Positions 38,194-46,806 of a DNA stretch of 64,000 nucleotides are shown here, piece after piece. Under the pieces are notes generated by a model. It did no database searches. It was given only the letters and a program-made list of their open reading frames with translations, and had not been told where the DNA came from. How positions within the stretch are numbered: the stretch's first letter is position 1; every line of letters starts with the position of its first letter. The translations under genes and the position numbers were made by a program. This DNA comes from Polynucleobacter sp. es-EL-1 (GTDB lineage Bacteria; Pseudomonadota; Gammaproteobacteria; Burkholderiales; Burkholderiaceae): positions 1,839,756-1,903,755 of the forward strand of contig NZ_CP061310.1 in the NCBI RefSeq assembly GCF_018687975.1. The letters run 5' to 3'.

Positions 38194-39045
38194 TTACTCT
38201 GTGGGAGGCAATTCTGCTCCCGCTGGTCTTTTGTAGCGATTGTAAGACCACATATATTGGCGTGGCTTTGAAAGTATCATTTTCTCAAAACATTGATTCA
38301 TTTCTGTGCAGGCATCAACTAGGCAATCTGGAAAGGCTTCTGTCATCAATCGACTCTTAATTAGCCAGCCCTTTCCCAGCCCCAGCCTTTCTGCCCCCAC
38401 AAAAAGAACTGCTACGTTCGCTTGGCGAGCCAATTTAACTGGAAATGATGTTGTGTAGGCATATTGATTAAAAAATTTAGCCCATACTCCATCGCCAACG
38501 CTGGGCACCTGGTCCGCCAATAGGCCAACTACCTCACCTTTTACCAAAGCTCGTTTAATCTGACGAACACCACTGATATTTGCTTCAACAAAATCAATTT
38601 CAGGGTGTTTACGTGACTTAAGCATAAGCTCATTCACCCATTTTTTTCTAGCTGGTCTATACATTACTGTTGCCCTTGTATGCTCAGCAAAAATACGTGG
38701 CACTATTTCAAAGCCCCCTAAATGTGAAGCAAGAACAATTAAGCCTTTTCCATTTTTGGATAGCTCAATAACTTGATCTAAATGCTCTATGCTAACTTTC
38801 TCAATGGACGATTTTGGATGTCGCCAAATCCATAATGTGTCAGCAAACATCATTCCAGATTCAGCCGCCACCCTCCACGGGGTTGATTTGAATCCCGAAT
38901 AATGGGCTGCGCTCTCATGGTTTGTATAAAGACGTCGCCGGTACCTGGGAGATAATAAGTAAATCAATACGCCTATGCCAGCGCCAATAATTTGAATGGC
39001 TGCCAATGGAAGAGAGCTAAATAGCCTCAATGTGAAATTCAACAT
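38194..39045 (-). CDS. Second LpxL/HtrB-type acyltransferase
   Basis: The protein has 283 residues with an N-terminal hydrophobic segment (LPLAAIQIIGAGIGVLIYLL) and the Hx4E catalytic motif in LASHLGGFEIVPR. Later come GEVVGLLADQVPSVGDGVWAK (donor side) and YMWSYNRYKRP at the end. It is a homologue of the gene at 19336 but quite different in sequence. It sits between two tRNA-Phe fragments, so it is likely to be acquired or duplicated cargo that tailors lipid A. Confidence 0.88.
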   Translation of the reverse strand: MLNFTLRLFSSLPLAAIQIIGAGIGVLIYLLSPRYRRRLYTNHESAAHYSGFKSTPWRVAAESGMMFADTLWIWRHPKSSIEKVSIEHLDQVIELSKNGKGLIVLASHLGGFEIVPRIFAEHTRATVMYRPARKKWVNELMLKSRKHPEIDFVEANISGVRQIKRALVKGEVVGLLADQVPSVGDGVWAKFFNQYAYTTSFPVKLARQANVAVLFVGAERLGLGKGWLIKSRLMTEAFPDCLVDACTEMNQCFEKMILSKPRQYMWSYNRYKRPAGAELPPTE

Positions 39046-39065
39046 TGGCCATTCTAGACGCTATT

Positions 39066-39141
39066 AATGAAAAAACCACCCGAGGGTGGTTTTGGTGTTT
39101 TTTGGTGGTCCGGGGCGGAATCGAACCACCGACACAAGGAT
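39066..39141 (-). repeat. Displaced tRNA-Phe 3' end plus terminator (direct repeat)
   Basis: These 76 bases repeat 41113-41188 with only two differences (39101 and 39109). They include the hairpin terminator, CCA, acceptor 3' strand, T arm and variable loop up to the anticodon stem. The tRNA 5' half is missing. The intact tRNA-Phe lies 2,047 bases away in the same orientation. This is the pattern of an att site displaced by integration at a tRNA. Confidence 0.88.
39072..39093 (-). terminator. Terminator within the displaced tRNA-Phe repeat
   Basis: AAAACCACC-CGAG-GGTGGTTTT, identical to the terminator after the intact tRNA-Phe. Here it can end transcription of the DUF411 gene at 39150. Confidence 0.8.
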
Positions 39142-39149
39142 GCCTGACT

Positions 39150-39611
39150 CTACCTATAGGCTTGGTAGATAGTAGATTTGCCATTAAATCCAATTAATAA
39201 AACATCGTAAGCATCTTTTCTGCCCTTATATTCAGGACCATCCATACCCGGAGAGCCAACTGGCATAGCAGGAACAGCAAGTCCAACCGCTTTAGGCTTT
39301 TCTGCCAAGAGTCGCTTAATTTCTTTAGCAGGCACATGACCTTCAATCGCGTACCCACCAATTAATGCGGTGTGACAAGAGCCAAATTGGATAGGCATTC
39401 CTAACTTCTTGCGAATCTCATCATTGCCATCTAGATAAGTTTTGACAAAAAAACCATTCTTCTCAACATGGTCAGCCCAATCTTTACAACAGCCGCAAGT
39501 AGGACTCTTCCACATAGTAATCACAGGTTTTTCAGTGGCGGCAAAACTCAGCGTAGGCAATAAAACCAATCCTAAAGAAATAAGTCTCCTTTGTTGATTT
39601 ATTTGTTTCAT
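39150..39611 (-). CDS. DUF411 exported metal-binding protein
   Basis: The protein has 153 residues with a signal peptide (LGLVLLPTLSFAA). The DUF411 hallmark is WKSPTCGCCKDWADHVEKN, a CxCC metal/thiol motif, followed by MPIQFGSCHTALIGGYAIEG and GHVPAKEI. DUF411 proteins are often found with copper resistance genes. The stop codon is eight bases from the displaced tRNA-Phe fragment. The next genes upstream (39666, 40346) also have metal-ligand-rich parts. Confidence 0.9.
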   Translation of the reverse strand: MKQINQQRRLISLGLVLLPTLSFAATEKPVITMWKSPTCGCCKDWADHVEKNGFFVKTYLDGNDEIRKKLGMPIQFGSCHTALIGGYAIEGHVPAKEIKRLLAEKPKAVGLAVPAMPVGSPGMDGPEYKGRKDAYDVLLIGFNGKSTIYQAYR

Positions 39612-39665
39612 CTTTTAACCATCACTTTCTTAAAGTAAAGATTGCCCTTACAGGCAATCCCCTGA

Positions 39666-40289
39666 TTAGTGGTTGTGTCCTTGGGTATTCATTGGCATGT
39701 TTTGTTTCATTTGTCCATTACCCATCATTTGCTGATGTTGCTTCGCCATCTTTTCATGCTCTTCGGGATGACAAAATTCATGGCTATCAGCACCAGAACT
39801 CATTTGATGAGAACTAGCCCCCTTGTAACCAAGAATGGATGGATCTAGCATGCCTGCAATCATCGCGACGTGTCCAAATACCAAGAACAAGGCAACACAG
39901 ATCGCATGGATCTTTAACTTACCCATTTGATCTAGTGCTCGATTAACTAAACCGAACTCTTGTAGGGCAATCCAGATCAGCGGCAATCCTGCGATGACGT
40001 AAGTGGTGACAGCGATTACATCAATCACAGTTCTCCACTCACCTGCCCGTGTAATAGGAATGATGGCATTAGTCACAATGTAGTAAATAATGCCGATAAA
40101 GTAGATACCCACTGCAATTCCAGAAAAGCGATTGAGGTAATAAACTGCGCCATCGAACTTACGAGTAAAGAGTATATATAGCTCAGTAATAGCTAAGGTT
40201 TCGGCCAAAACAATTGGTATGGCCATAAAAATAATTAAATTCCAAGGCTGATTAACAGCCAATAACTCCATGTAGTGAGTCATGTTCAT
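39666..40289 (-). CDS. Membrane protein with Met/His-rich tail (DUF6803-like)
   Basis: The protein has about 207 residues with five or so membrane helices followed by a cytosolic or periplasmic tail rich in Met, His and Gln (QHQQMMGNGQMKQNMPMNTQ). Such tails bind copper or silver. The start at 40289 has GGAGAA seven bases upstream. I believe it belongs to a family of small permease-like proteins found near DUF411, but the family name is from memory and unsure. Confidence 0.72.
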   Translation of the reverse strand: MNMTHYMELLAVNQPWNLIIFMAIPIVLAETLAITELYILFTRKFDGAVYYLNRFSGIAVGIYFIGIIYYIVTNAIIPITRAGEWRTVIDVIAVTTYVIAGLPLIWIALQEFGLVNRALDQMGKLKIHAICVALFLVFGHVAMIAGMLDPSILGYKGASSHQMSSGADSHEFCHPEEHEKMAKQHQQMMGNGQMKQNMPMNTQGHNH

Positions 40290-40345
40290 AAGATTTCTCC
40301 AATAGATTGCGGTGGCTAGATGCCACAAAATTAGTTAATGCGTAG

Positions 40346-40678
40346 TTAACTATTCAGTCTTGGAGGTTTGAAGATGTGATTGGGGATTGTCTCAATAACT
40401 AATTGAGGAACCCACACAACAAAGTGGCTGGAAAAATCTGGCTGAATATATTGGTCTTTAGATAAGCTTGCTATTACGCCCAAACAGCATTGATGCTGTG
40501 CTTGATGGTTTGTTGATTGTGACTTATCAATTGTTGTATCGACAGTTGAATGACAATCATGTTGAACAACATGCTGAGAATATGACTGCCCTAGCCCGAC
40601 ATTAGCCGTGGGCATGCTACCCGCATGAATGAGGCTAGCAAATAAACTCAGGCAGAGAGCAGTACAAATATTTCTCAT
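40346..40678 (-). CDS. Cys/His-rich exported protein, possibly DUF2946/CopL-like
   Basis: The protein has 110 residues with a signal peptide (ALCLSLFASLIHAG). The mature part has many His and Cys (HVVQHDCHS, HQAQHQCCLG) and ends FKPPRLNS, which resembles the short Phe-Arg-Pro-Pro-Arg-type end of DUF2946/CopL proteins. A role in copper handling is inferred from that and from the neighbouring DUF411 gene. Confidence 0.62.
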   Translation of the reverse strand: MRNICTALCLSLFASLIHAGSMPTANVGLGQSYSQHVVQHDCHSTVDTTIDKSQSTNHQAQHQCCLGVIASLSKDQYIQPDFSSHFVVWVPQLVIETIPNHIFKPPRLNS

Positions 40679-40762
40679 ATCTTAATTCTATGCCCATTTA
40701 ATGATTTTGTCGTTTTAGACGACATTCCTATAATGGGGCAAGCACACAAACTAAAGGCTCAA

Positions 40763-41113
40763 ATGGCTTGGATCATCGCCAAATACTTACTAACCGCCGG
40801 AATGATTGTATTCATTTCTGAAGTAGCCAAACGCAGCGATCGACTGGGTGGCTTTATTGCGGCATTGCCGCTGATGACTCTTCTAACACTTGTATGGCTA
40901 TATGTTGAAAACCAATCCGAAGAGAAGATAGCTAATCACGCTTATTACACCTTCTGGTATGTGATTCCCACCCTACCCATGTTTTTACTATTTCCATACT
41001 TGCTTCCAAAGTTAGGCTTTTGGATGGCTATGGGAGCTTGCGTAGTGGTGACATTTGTCTGTTTTGGCCTATTTGCCTTGATGATGAAGGGCTTTGGAAT
41101 TAATCTTCTGTAA
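40763..41113 (+). CDS. DUF3147 membrane protein
   Basis: The protein has about 116 residues with four membrane helices. It shows the DUF3147/GlpM-like pattern FISEVAKRSDRLGGFIAALP and FWYVIPTLPMFLLFPYLLPK. Function unknown. AAAGG lies five bases before the ATG at 40763. It is the only plus-strand gene of the tRNA-bounded block and ends six bases before the shared terminator next to tRNA-Phe. Confidence 0.82.
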   Translation: MAWIIAKYLLTAGMIVFISEVAKRSDRLGGFIAALPLMTLLTLVWLYVENQSEEKIANHAYYTFWYVIPTLPMFLLFPYLLPKLGFWMAMGACVVVTFVCFGLFALMMKGFGINLL

Positions 41114-41118
41114 ATGAA

Positions 41119-41140
41119 AAAACCACCCGAGGGTGGTTTT
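41119..41140. terminator. Terminator of tRNA-Phe and the DUF3147 gene
   Basis: AAAACCACC-CGAG-GGTGGTTTT lies between the convergent DUF3147 gene and tRNA-Phe. It is the parent-like copy of the stem-loops at 39072 and 38124. Confidence 0.85.
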
Positions 41141-41149
41141 GGTGTTTCT

Positions 41150-41225
41150 TGGTGGCCCGGGGCGGAATCGAACCACCGACACAAGGATTTTCAATCCTCT
41201 GCTCTACCGACTGAGCTACCAGGCC
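41150..41225 (-). tRNA. tRNA-Phe (GAA)
   Basis: The 76-base cloverleaf on the minus strand has acceptor GGCCTGG pairing CCGGGCC, D arm AGCTCAGTCGGTAGAGC, anticodon loop TTGAAAA with anticodon GAA, T loop GGTTCGATTCC and an encoded CCA. It is an integration hotspot here: its 3' end is repeated at 39066 and, degraded, at 38155. Confidence 0.97.
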
Positions 41226-41332
41226 AAGACTGAGGATTATAAATGAAACTGCTGAGGAGCTTTAAAAATGCGCCTACTGTGGCCATCTCTTGGGTAAACC
41301 TGGTAAACCAGGGCTTGCAGGGGGCTCCTGCT

Positions 41333-42004
41333 TCATGACGGCGGGTCAGCCTGCTCCTGTGCAGACTTTTGAAATATCACCATAGCCATCGACATCACCA
41401 CAAACGCTAATCCCAGGGTATATGCGGGATTTATTTTTGCTAAGTAGCCCCCTAGTGCTGCACTGCTAATAAATAGCAAAATGGAAATTAGCCTTCTCAG
41501 CCATCTATCACTCTTGCTACCGCCCAGGGGAGATTCAGCAATCAGAGCTGTATATGTCCCAGTAAATAATGTCGTCGCAAGATCAGGGATGCCATGGACC
41601 CGAATAATTACAGTCATTGCACCCATAGACATAGATAAAAGATTTACTAGAACATCTCTGAGGAGATGATGTGTTTCAGGCTGGCGCCAAAATGCCAGTA
41701 ACATCGCCAGTCCAATTAAAAGCCAAACAAACCAAAAAACTTTGCGTGAACGATTGCCAGCACCACAAGCCTTCATCATTCTGGTGGCAACAATCACACC
41801 AACAGCGAAACCTATCAGAGCACGAAGATATTTAAACCCCAATTCAAATGGCTGACCTTCTGAAAGTGCCACAGCAAACAGCAGCATATTGCCAGTCATC
41901 ATGGCCGAGAATACTCCATGAAGCCCAACAAAAGAAGTCACATCCACCAAGCCGCAAACACAGGCTAAAAGATAAATGCCAAATTTATGCTCTGGTATGC
42001 GCAT
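41333..42004 (-). CDS. DUF1275 (YoaK-type) membrane protein
   Basis: The protein has 223 residues with six membrane helices. It has the DUF1275 opening, YLLACVCGLVDVTSFVGLHG, and the next segment FSAMMTGNMLLFAVAL. Function unknown. It is the first gene beyond tRNA-Phe, so it marks the likely chromosomal flank of the insertion region. Confidence 0.88.
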   Translation of the reverse strand: MRIPEHKFGIYLLACVCGLVDVTSFVGLHGVFSAMMTGNMLLFAVALSEGQPFELGFKYLRALIGFAVGVIVATRMMKACGAGNRSRKVFWFVWLLIGLAMLLAFWRQPETHHLLRDVLVNLLSMSMGAMTVIIRVHGIPDLATTLFTGTYTALIAESPLGGSKSDRWLRRLISILLFISSAALGGYLAKINPAYTLGLAFVVMSMAMVIFQKSAQEQADPPS

Positions 42005-42118
42005 AGAACTCTTTCTTAGCGAGAAATCTGCATAGCTAGTTGCTCTGCTTACTTATCAATGGCACAAGTAGCAAAGCCATCTCTAATAATTGCAATATCT
42101 TTCAAATTTAGCTTTTCC

Positions 42119-43117
42119 TCAAGGGGTAATGCTTAAACGCAAATACGCCCCGAAAACGACTAAATGAATGATGCCCTGAGCAAATGTAGCCCTTCCCATG
42201 GAAATCGTCATGATGCTTAAGATGAAGGTCAGCATTAAGAAGACTAATGATTTGGCATCGAGGCCAAGCGTTAGGGTGATGCCAAAGACATAAGAAAGAA
42301 TAGCTACTACTGGAATGGTGAGGCCTACACTGGCCAAGCCCGACCCATACGCTAAATTAAAACTATTTTGCATCTTGTTATCAATTGCCTGCCTAATTGC
42401 TGTAAAAGACTCCGGCAACAGCACTAAACAAGCAATCAGAATTCCAACAACTTCATGGGGCGCTCCTACCGCCTGAACTCCAGCCTCAATAAATGGCGCC
42501 AATTGCTTGGCAAGCACAATCACAGCAATTAATGCCATGATGAGCGCAAAGGCGCTGATGATCGTTTTCTGATTGCTTGGCTTTGGATGGGATTTTGATC
42601 CATGCACAGCGTGATCAAAGACGGGTGCCAAAAACAGTGTCTTGTGACGAATAGTCTGAGCATACACATAGGTTACGTACAAAATAAAACACGCTATTGC
42701 AGCACCTCGTAGTTGAGGAAGGGTGTAATTTGGCCCTGGTGTGCTGGTTGTGTAGGTAGGCAACACAAAAGCGAGTGTGGATGCCGTGATTAAAAGCGCT
42801 AATGCAATATTGCTACCCTCGGACTTAAAAATAGTCTCATGATGTTTGATGGCACCTATTAGCAAGCTAACGCCCACTATGCCGTTGCACACAATCATGA
42901 TGGTGGCGAAGATTGAGTCCCGCACAACCGCTTCGCTACCAGGACTTCTGCTTAATAAAATACTAGCAATCAAGGCTACCTCAATGACAGTAACGGCAAT
43001 GGCTAGTATCAATGTGCCATAAGGTTGGCCAACGCGATGCGCGATAATTTCAGCAAAATATACCGAAGCAAGTACTGCGGCTATGAGTGCGGTTGTCAGA
43101 ATAAGCGCTGTAATCAT
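42119..43117 (-). CDS. ChaA-like calcium/cation:proton antiporter
   Basis: The protein has 332 residues with about ten membrane helices. Two halves carry the CaCA motifs with acidic residues: LAIAVTVIEVALIASILLS in the first and ACLVLLPESFTAIRQAIDN in the second. It resembles the ChaA/YrbG-type group that exchanges Ca2+, Na+ or K+ for protons. It is slightly shorter than the usual ChaA of about 365, mainly at the N-terminus. Confidence 0.85.
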   Translation of the reverse strand: MITALILTTALIAAVLASVYFAEIIAHRVGQPYGTLILAIAVTVIEVALIASILLSRSPGSEAVVRDSIFATIMIVCNGIVGVSLLIGAIKHHETIFKSEGSNIALALLITASTLAFVLPTYTTSTPGPNYTLPQLRGAAIACFILYVTYVYAQTIRHKTLFLAPVFDHAVHGSKSHPKPSNQKTIISAFALIMALIAVIVLAKQLAPFIEAGVQAVGAPHEVVGILIACLVLLPESFTAIRQAIDNKMQNSFNLAYGSGLASVGLTIPVVAILSYVFGITLTLGLDAKSLVFLMLTFILSIMTISMGRATFAQGIIHLVVFGAYLRLSITP

Positions 43118-43144
43118 GGGATGTAATTTTTAGTATGGGTAATA

Positions 43145-43786
43145 TTATTTTTTAGATCTCAACACTAAGAAATTCGGTACGCTTAAATTCCAGTGAATTG
43201 CACAAGCCCTAAATAAGAATATTTGTGCAGAACAAAGCACCTCGCCAAGAAGAGCATGCTCAGGGAAAAACTTTAATACTGCAATCATAGATACGCAACC
43301 CAAAAGCACTGGAATAATATAAAGCTCGCTGGACATTAAAAGTGTTTTCCGTCCAGCGATCACATCTCTAATTACCCCGCCACCTATAGCAGACATCACA
43401 CCAAAAATAAGGGGAAGAATTGGTATGGTGTAACCAAGCTCCCAAACCTTAAGAGTCCCCTGCACGGCAAACAAGGCCGCGCCAAAGGCGTCTAGGTACA
43501 GCATTAATAAATACACCTTATTGATTCTAAAAAGTGGTCTTGCGATAAAGACGCATGCACTAGCCAGAACAGCCAAGCGAATCTCCGTAGCATCTGGCAG
43601 CCAAAATACCGGCACACCAAGCATCAGATCGCGCAAGGTTCCACCGCCTACAGCAGTAATTCCACCCAAAACAACTACTGCGAAAATGTCAATATCGTCT
43701 TTCTCATTAACCGCAAGAACTGCCGTGATTGCAAAAGCAATCGTAGCTAAACTTCCTAACCAGAAATTAAGTGTTTGAGAGTCCAT
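43145..43786 (-). CDS. TRIC-family (UPF0126) cation channel
   Basis: The protein has about 213 residues with two tandem repeats, each with a Gly-Gly-Gly-x-x-Arg-Asp element (GGGTLRDLMLG and GGGVIRDVIAG) that is diagnostic of UPF0126/TRIC potassium-like channels. AAGGAT sits five bases before the ATG at 43786. The start overlaps the YcaO gene stop by 20 bases, so it is translated with it. Confidence 0.9.
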   Translation of the reverse strand: MDSQTLNFWLGSLATIAFAITAVLAVNEKDDIDIFAVVVLGGITAVGGGTLRDLMLGVPVFWLPDATEIRLAVLASACVFIARPLFRINKVYLLMLYLDAFGAALFAVQGTLKVWELGYTIPILPLIFGVMSAIGGGVIRDVIAGRKTLLMSSELYIIPVLLGCVSMIAVLKFFPEHALLGEVLCSAQIFLFRACAIHWNLSVPNFLVLRSKK

Positions 43787-45983
43787 TAGGATCCTTAGAT
43801 TTTCCACGGGCAGCGTGCAACTTTTTATAACTATCCATCAGACGGTGATGCCTATCAAGCCCCTCCAGCTTGATGCTGGTCGGCGTTAAGCCATAAAATC
43901 GCACGCTTTTATCGACCGAGCCTAAAACCGCGCTCATCCTCTCATCACCGAACATGCGTCGAAAGTTTATCTCGTAGTCTGCAAGCTCAAGTTCATCATC
44001 TAACAAGATTTCTAAGACTGCATTTAAGGCCTGATAAAACAATCTACGCTCAACCGTATTGTCGTTATATTGCAAGAAAGCACCTACCAGTTCTTGCGCC
44101 TGCTCAAAGTTCTGGAGTGCAAGATGAATCTGTAGCTTGAGCTCTAATACTGTTAGCTGACCCCAGGGAGTGTTCTCGTCAAACTCGACTCCAATCAAGG
44201 TAGCAATATCACCATATTCATCTAGCTCATTACTCTCTAATCGCTCAAGCAAGGCATTTAGGCTGCTATCGTCTAGTTGATGTAGATTCAAAATATCATT
44301 GCGAAACAATAAGGCTTTATTGGTGTTGTCCCAAACAAGATCTTCAATTGGATAAACCTCGGAGTAGCCTGGTACTAGAATTCGGCACGCAATTGCTCCC
44401 AACTGATCATATGTTGCTACATATGATTCTTTACCTAACTTGGCAAGAATTTCAAACAAGGTTGCAGCTTCTGCAACATTCGAATCCTCGCCATGGCCTG
44501 TGAAATCCCACTCAACAAATTCATAATCCGGCTTTGCGCTAAAAAATCGCCAGGACACAATGCCACTGGAATCAATAAAGTGCTCAACAAAGTTGTTCGG
44601 CTCTGTCACAGCCTCGCTTGAGAAAGTCGGCGCAGGTAAATCATTTAAACCCTCTAAACTGCGCCCCTGTAGTAGCTCGGTCAAGCTTCGCTCTAGCGCC
44701 AGCTCTAAACTGGGGTGCGCACCAAACGAGGCAAACACACCGCCTGTGCGTGGATTCATTAAAGTCACACACATGACTGGGTAGATTCCGCCAAGTGAGG
44801 CATCCTTTACCAGCACTGGGAAGCCCTGTTCCTCTAGGCTCTGAATACCCGCAAGGATGCTGGGATATTTTGCCAATACCTCTTGGGGCACATCCGGCAA
44901 GGCAATTTCTCCCTCAAGAATTTCACGCTTAACAGCACGCTCAAAAATCTCAGACAAACATTGCACCTGCGCTTCAGCCAAAGTGTTGCCAGCGCTCATG
45001 CCATTACTGACATACAGGTTTTCGATCAGGTTCGAAGGAAAATAAACCGTCTGACCATCTGACTGCCTAACATAAGGCAAGCAACAGATGCCACGCTGGG
45101 CATTTCCAGAATTGGTGTCGATTAAATGAGAACCCCGCAATTCACCATCAGGGTTATAAATTGTTAGGGAGTATTCATCCAAGATGCCAGCAGGTAGTTC
45201 ATCCTTACTTCCTGGCTTGAACCAACGCTCATTGGGATAGTGCACAAATTCACTATTAGCAATCTCGTCGCCCCAAAATGCGCCAGCATAAAAATGATTG
45301 TTGCTTAATCGTTCAATGTATTCACCCAAGGCGGACGCCAAAGCACTTTCTTTTGTAGAGCCCTTGCCGTTCGTAAAACACATGGGCGAATGCGCGTCAC
45401 GAATATGTAAAGACCATACGTTTGGAATGAGGTTGCGCCACGAGGCAATTTCAATCTTGATTCCCAAGTTTGCCAATACTGCAGACATATTGGCAATGGT
45501 TTGCTCTAGTGGCAAATCTTTACCTGCTATGTAAGTATTGGTATCCAGGCTTGGCTTTAAAGCCAACAAAGCCTGAGCATCCGCATCTAGATTCTTCACC
45601 TCTTCTATCACAAACTCGGGTCCAGCCTGAACCACTTTCTTAACAGAACAACGTTCAATGGCGCGCAAAATTCCCTGACGATCATTTGCCGAAATATCTT
45701 CGGGCAGCTCTACTTGAATCTTAAAAATCTGTTGGTAGCGGTTTTCAGGATCCACAATATTATTTTGTGAAAGGCGAATATTCTCTGTAGAAATATTGCG
45801 AGTATCACAATAGAGCTTTACAAAATAAGCAGCGCACAATGCCGATGAGGCGAGAAAATAGTCAAATGGGCCAGGAGCAGATCCATCACCCTTATATCGA
45901 ATAGGCTGATCGGCAATTACTGTGAAGTCATCGAACTTCGCTTCGAGTCGCAGCTTATCGAGAAAGTTAACCTTAATTTCCAT
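43767..45983 (-). CDS. ycaO: OsmC-YcaO fusion protein
   Basis: The protein has 738 residues. Residues 1-135 are an OsmC-like domain (PFDYFLASSALCAAYFVKLY carries the reactive Cys of the fold, and a later ERCSVKK another). Residues about 160-560 are a YcaO domain with ATP-binding elements (KGSTKESALASALGEYIERL; LAEAQVQCLSEIFERAVKRE). The end is helical, as in E. coli YcaO. YcaO enzymes use ATP to activate backbone amides; this OsmC-linked group is thought to act on ribosomal protein S12 thiolation, from E. coli work. Confidence 0.93.
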   Translation of the reverse strand: MEIKVNFLDKLRLEAKFDDFTVIADQPIRYKGDGSAPGPFDYFLASSALCAAYFVKLYCDTRNISTENIRLSQNNIVDPENRYQQIFKIQVELPEDISANDRQGILRAIERCSVKKVVQAGPEFVIEEVKNLDADAQALLALKPSLDTNTYIAGKDLPLEQTIANMSAVLANLGIKIEIASWRNLIPNVWSLHIRDAHSPMCFTNGKGSTKESALASALGEYIERLSNNHFYAGAFWGDEIANSEFVHYPNERWFKPGSKDELPAGILDEYSLTIYNPDGELRGSHLIDTNSGNAQRGICCLPYVRQSDGQTVYFPSNLIENLYVSNGMSAGNTLAEAQVQCLSEIFERAVKREILEGEIALPDVPQEVLAKYPSILAGIQSLEEQGFPVLVKDASLGGIYPVMCVTLMNPRTGGVFASFGAHPSLELALERSLTELLQGRSLEGLNDLPAPTFSSEAVTEPNNFVEHFIDSSGIVSWRFFSAKPDYEFVEWDFTGHGEDSNVAEAATLFEILAKLGKESYVATYDQLGAIACRILVPGYSEVYPIEDLVWDNTNKALLFRNDILNLHQLDDSSLNALLERLESNELDEYGDIATLIGVEFDENTPWGQLTVLELKLQIHLALQNFEQAQELVGAFLQYNDNTVERRLFYQALNAVLEILLDDELELADYEINFRRMFGDERMSAVLGSVDKSVRFYGLTPTSIKLEGLDRHHRLMDSYKKLHAARGKSKDPNGLSNT

Positions 45984-46120
45984 GGGAATATTCCGAAAGT
46001 GCTACAAGAGTGAAGTGGGCACTATTTACGATCACTGTGCCGATATTGCTTTATATATTGACCGCCGAAAACGCTGATGCAATGCATGCATCGTTTGTTT
46101 GTCCGCATTATTGAGCAGCC

Positions 46121-46804
46121 CTATTGCTCGCCTTTGTTCCGTGAAGTATCAATGCCCAGTGCCTTGAGCTTGCGATAGAGGTGGGTTCTTTCCAGGCCAG
46201 TATATTCAGAAATCTTAGTCATACTGCCGCCCATAATGATCATTTGATGCTCAAAATAGGCTTTCTCAAATAGATCCCGAGCTTCTCTCAAAGGTAAATC
46301 AAAGTAAGTTTTAGCTATGCCGCTTATGTATTCGCCGTCCTGTACGGGAGGAGATGGCTCGTTTGCGCTGGCCTTCGGACTTGGGATTGCCGCTAGCGCT
46401 TGCTGAGCGGCCCTTTCCTCCACCGGTTCCACGAACTTAGGAGAACTCTCTAAGGCCTTGGTGACCGTTTTCAAGAGCTTTTGTAGGGCAATCGGCTTCT
46501 CTAGAAAATTGAGTGCGCCAATACGAGTTGCTTCAACCGCAGTATCAATCGTCGCATGCCCGGACATCATGACCACAGGCATGGTGAGTTGGCCCGATTT
46601 AGACCACTCCTTTAGCAAAGTAATGCCATCTACATCGGGCATCCAAATATCGAGTAGCACCAAATCTGGGCGCATTTGCTCACGAATGGTCCGAGCTTGT
46701 GCCGCACTCTCTGCCGCGTACACAGTGTGTCCCTCGTCCGTCAAAATCTCATTGAGAAGTTCACGGATTCCCATTTCATCATCAACCACCAAAATACTTG
46801 CCAT
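46121..46804 (-). CDS. ntrX: NtrX-like response regulator without an AAA+ domain
   Basis: The protein has 227 residues. The receiver domain (1-120) has phospho-acceptor D52 in LVLLDIWMPDVDG and the conserved Lys in FLEKPIALQ. After a Pro/Ala-rich linker comes a Fis-type helix-turn-helix (SMTKISEYTGLERTHLYRKL). The AAA+ sigma-54 activation domain of classical NtrX is missing, as in other betaproteobacteria of this layout. It is encoded two bases after the kinase gene. Confidence 0.9.
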   Translation of the reverse strand: MASILVVDDEMGIRELLNEILTDEGHTVYAAESAAQARTIREQMRPDLVLLDIWMPDVDGITLLKEWSKSGQLTMPVVMMSGHATIDTAVEATRIGALNFLEKPIALQKLLKTVTKALESSPKFVEPVEERAAQQALAAIPSPKASANEPSPPVQDGEYISGIAKTYFDLPLREARDLFEKAYFEHQMIIMGGSMTKISEYTGLERTHLYRKLKALGIDTSRNKGEQ

Positions 46805-46806
46805 AC

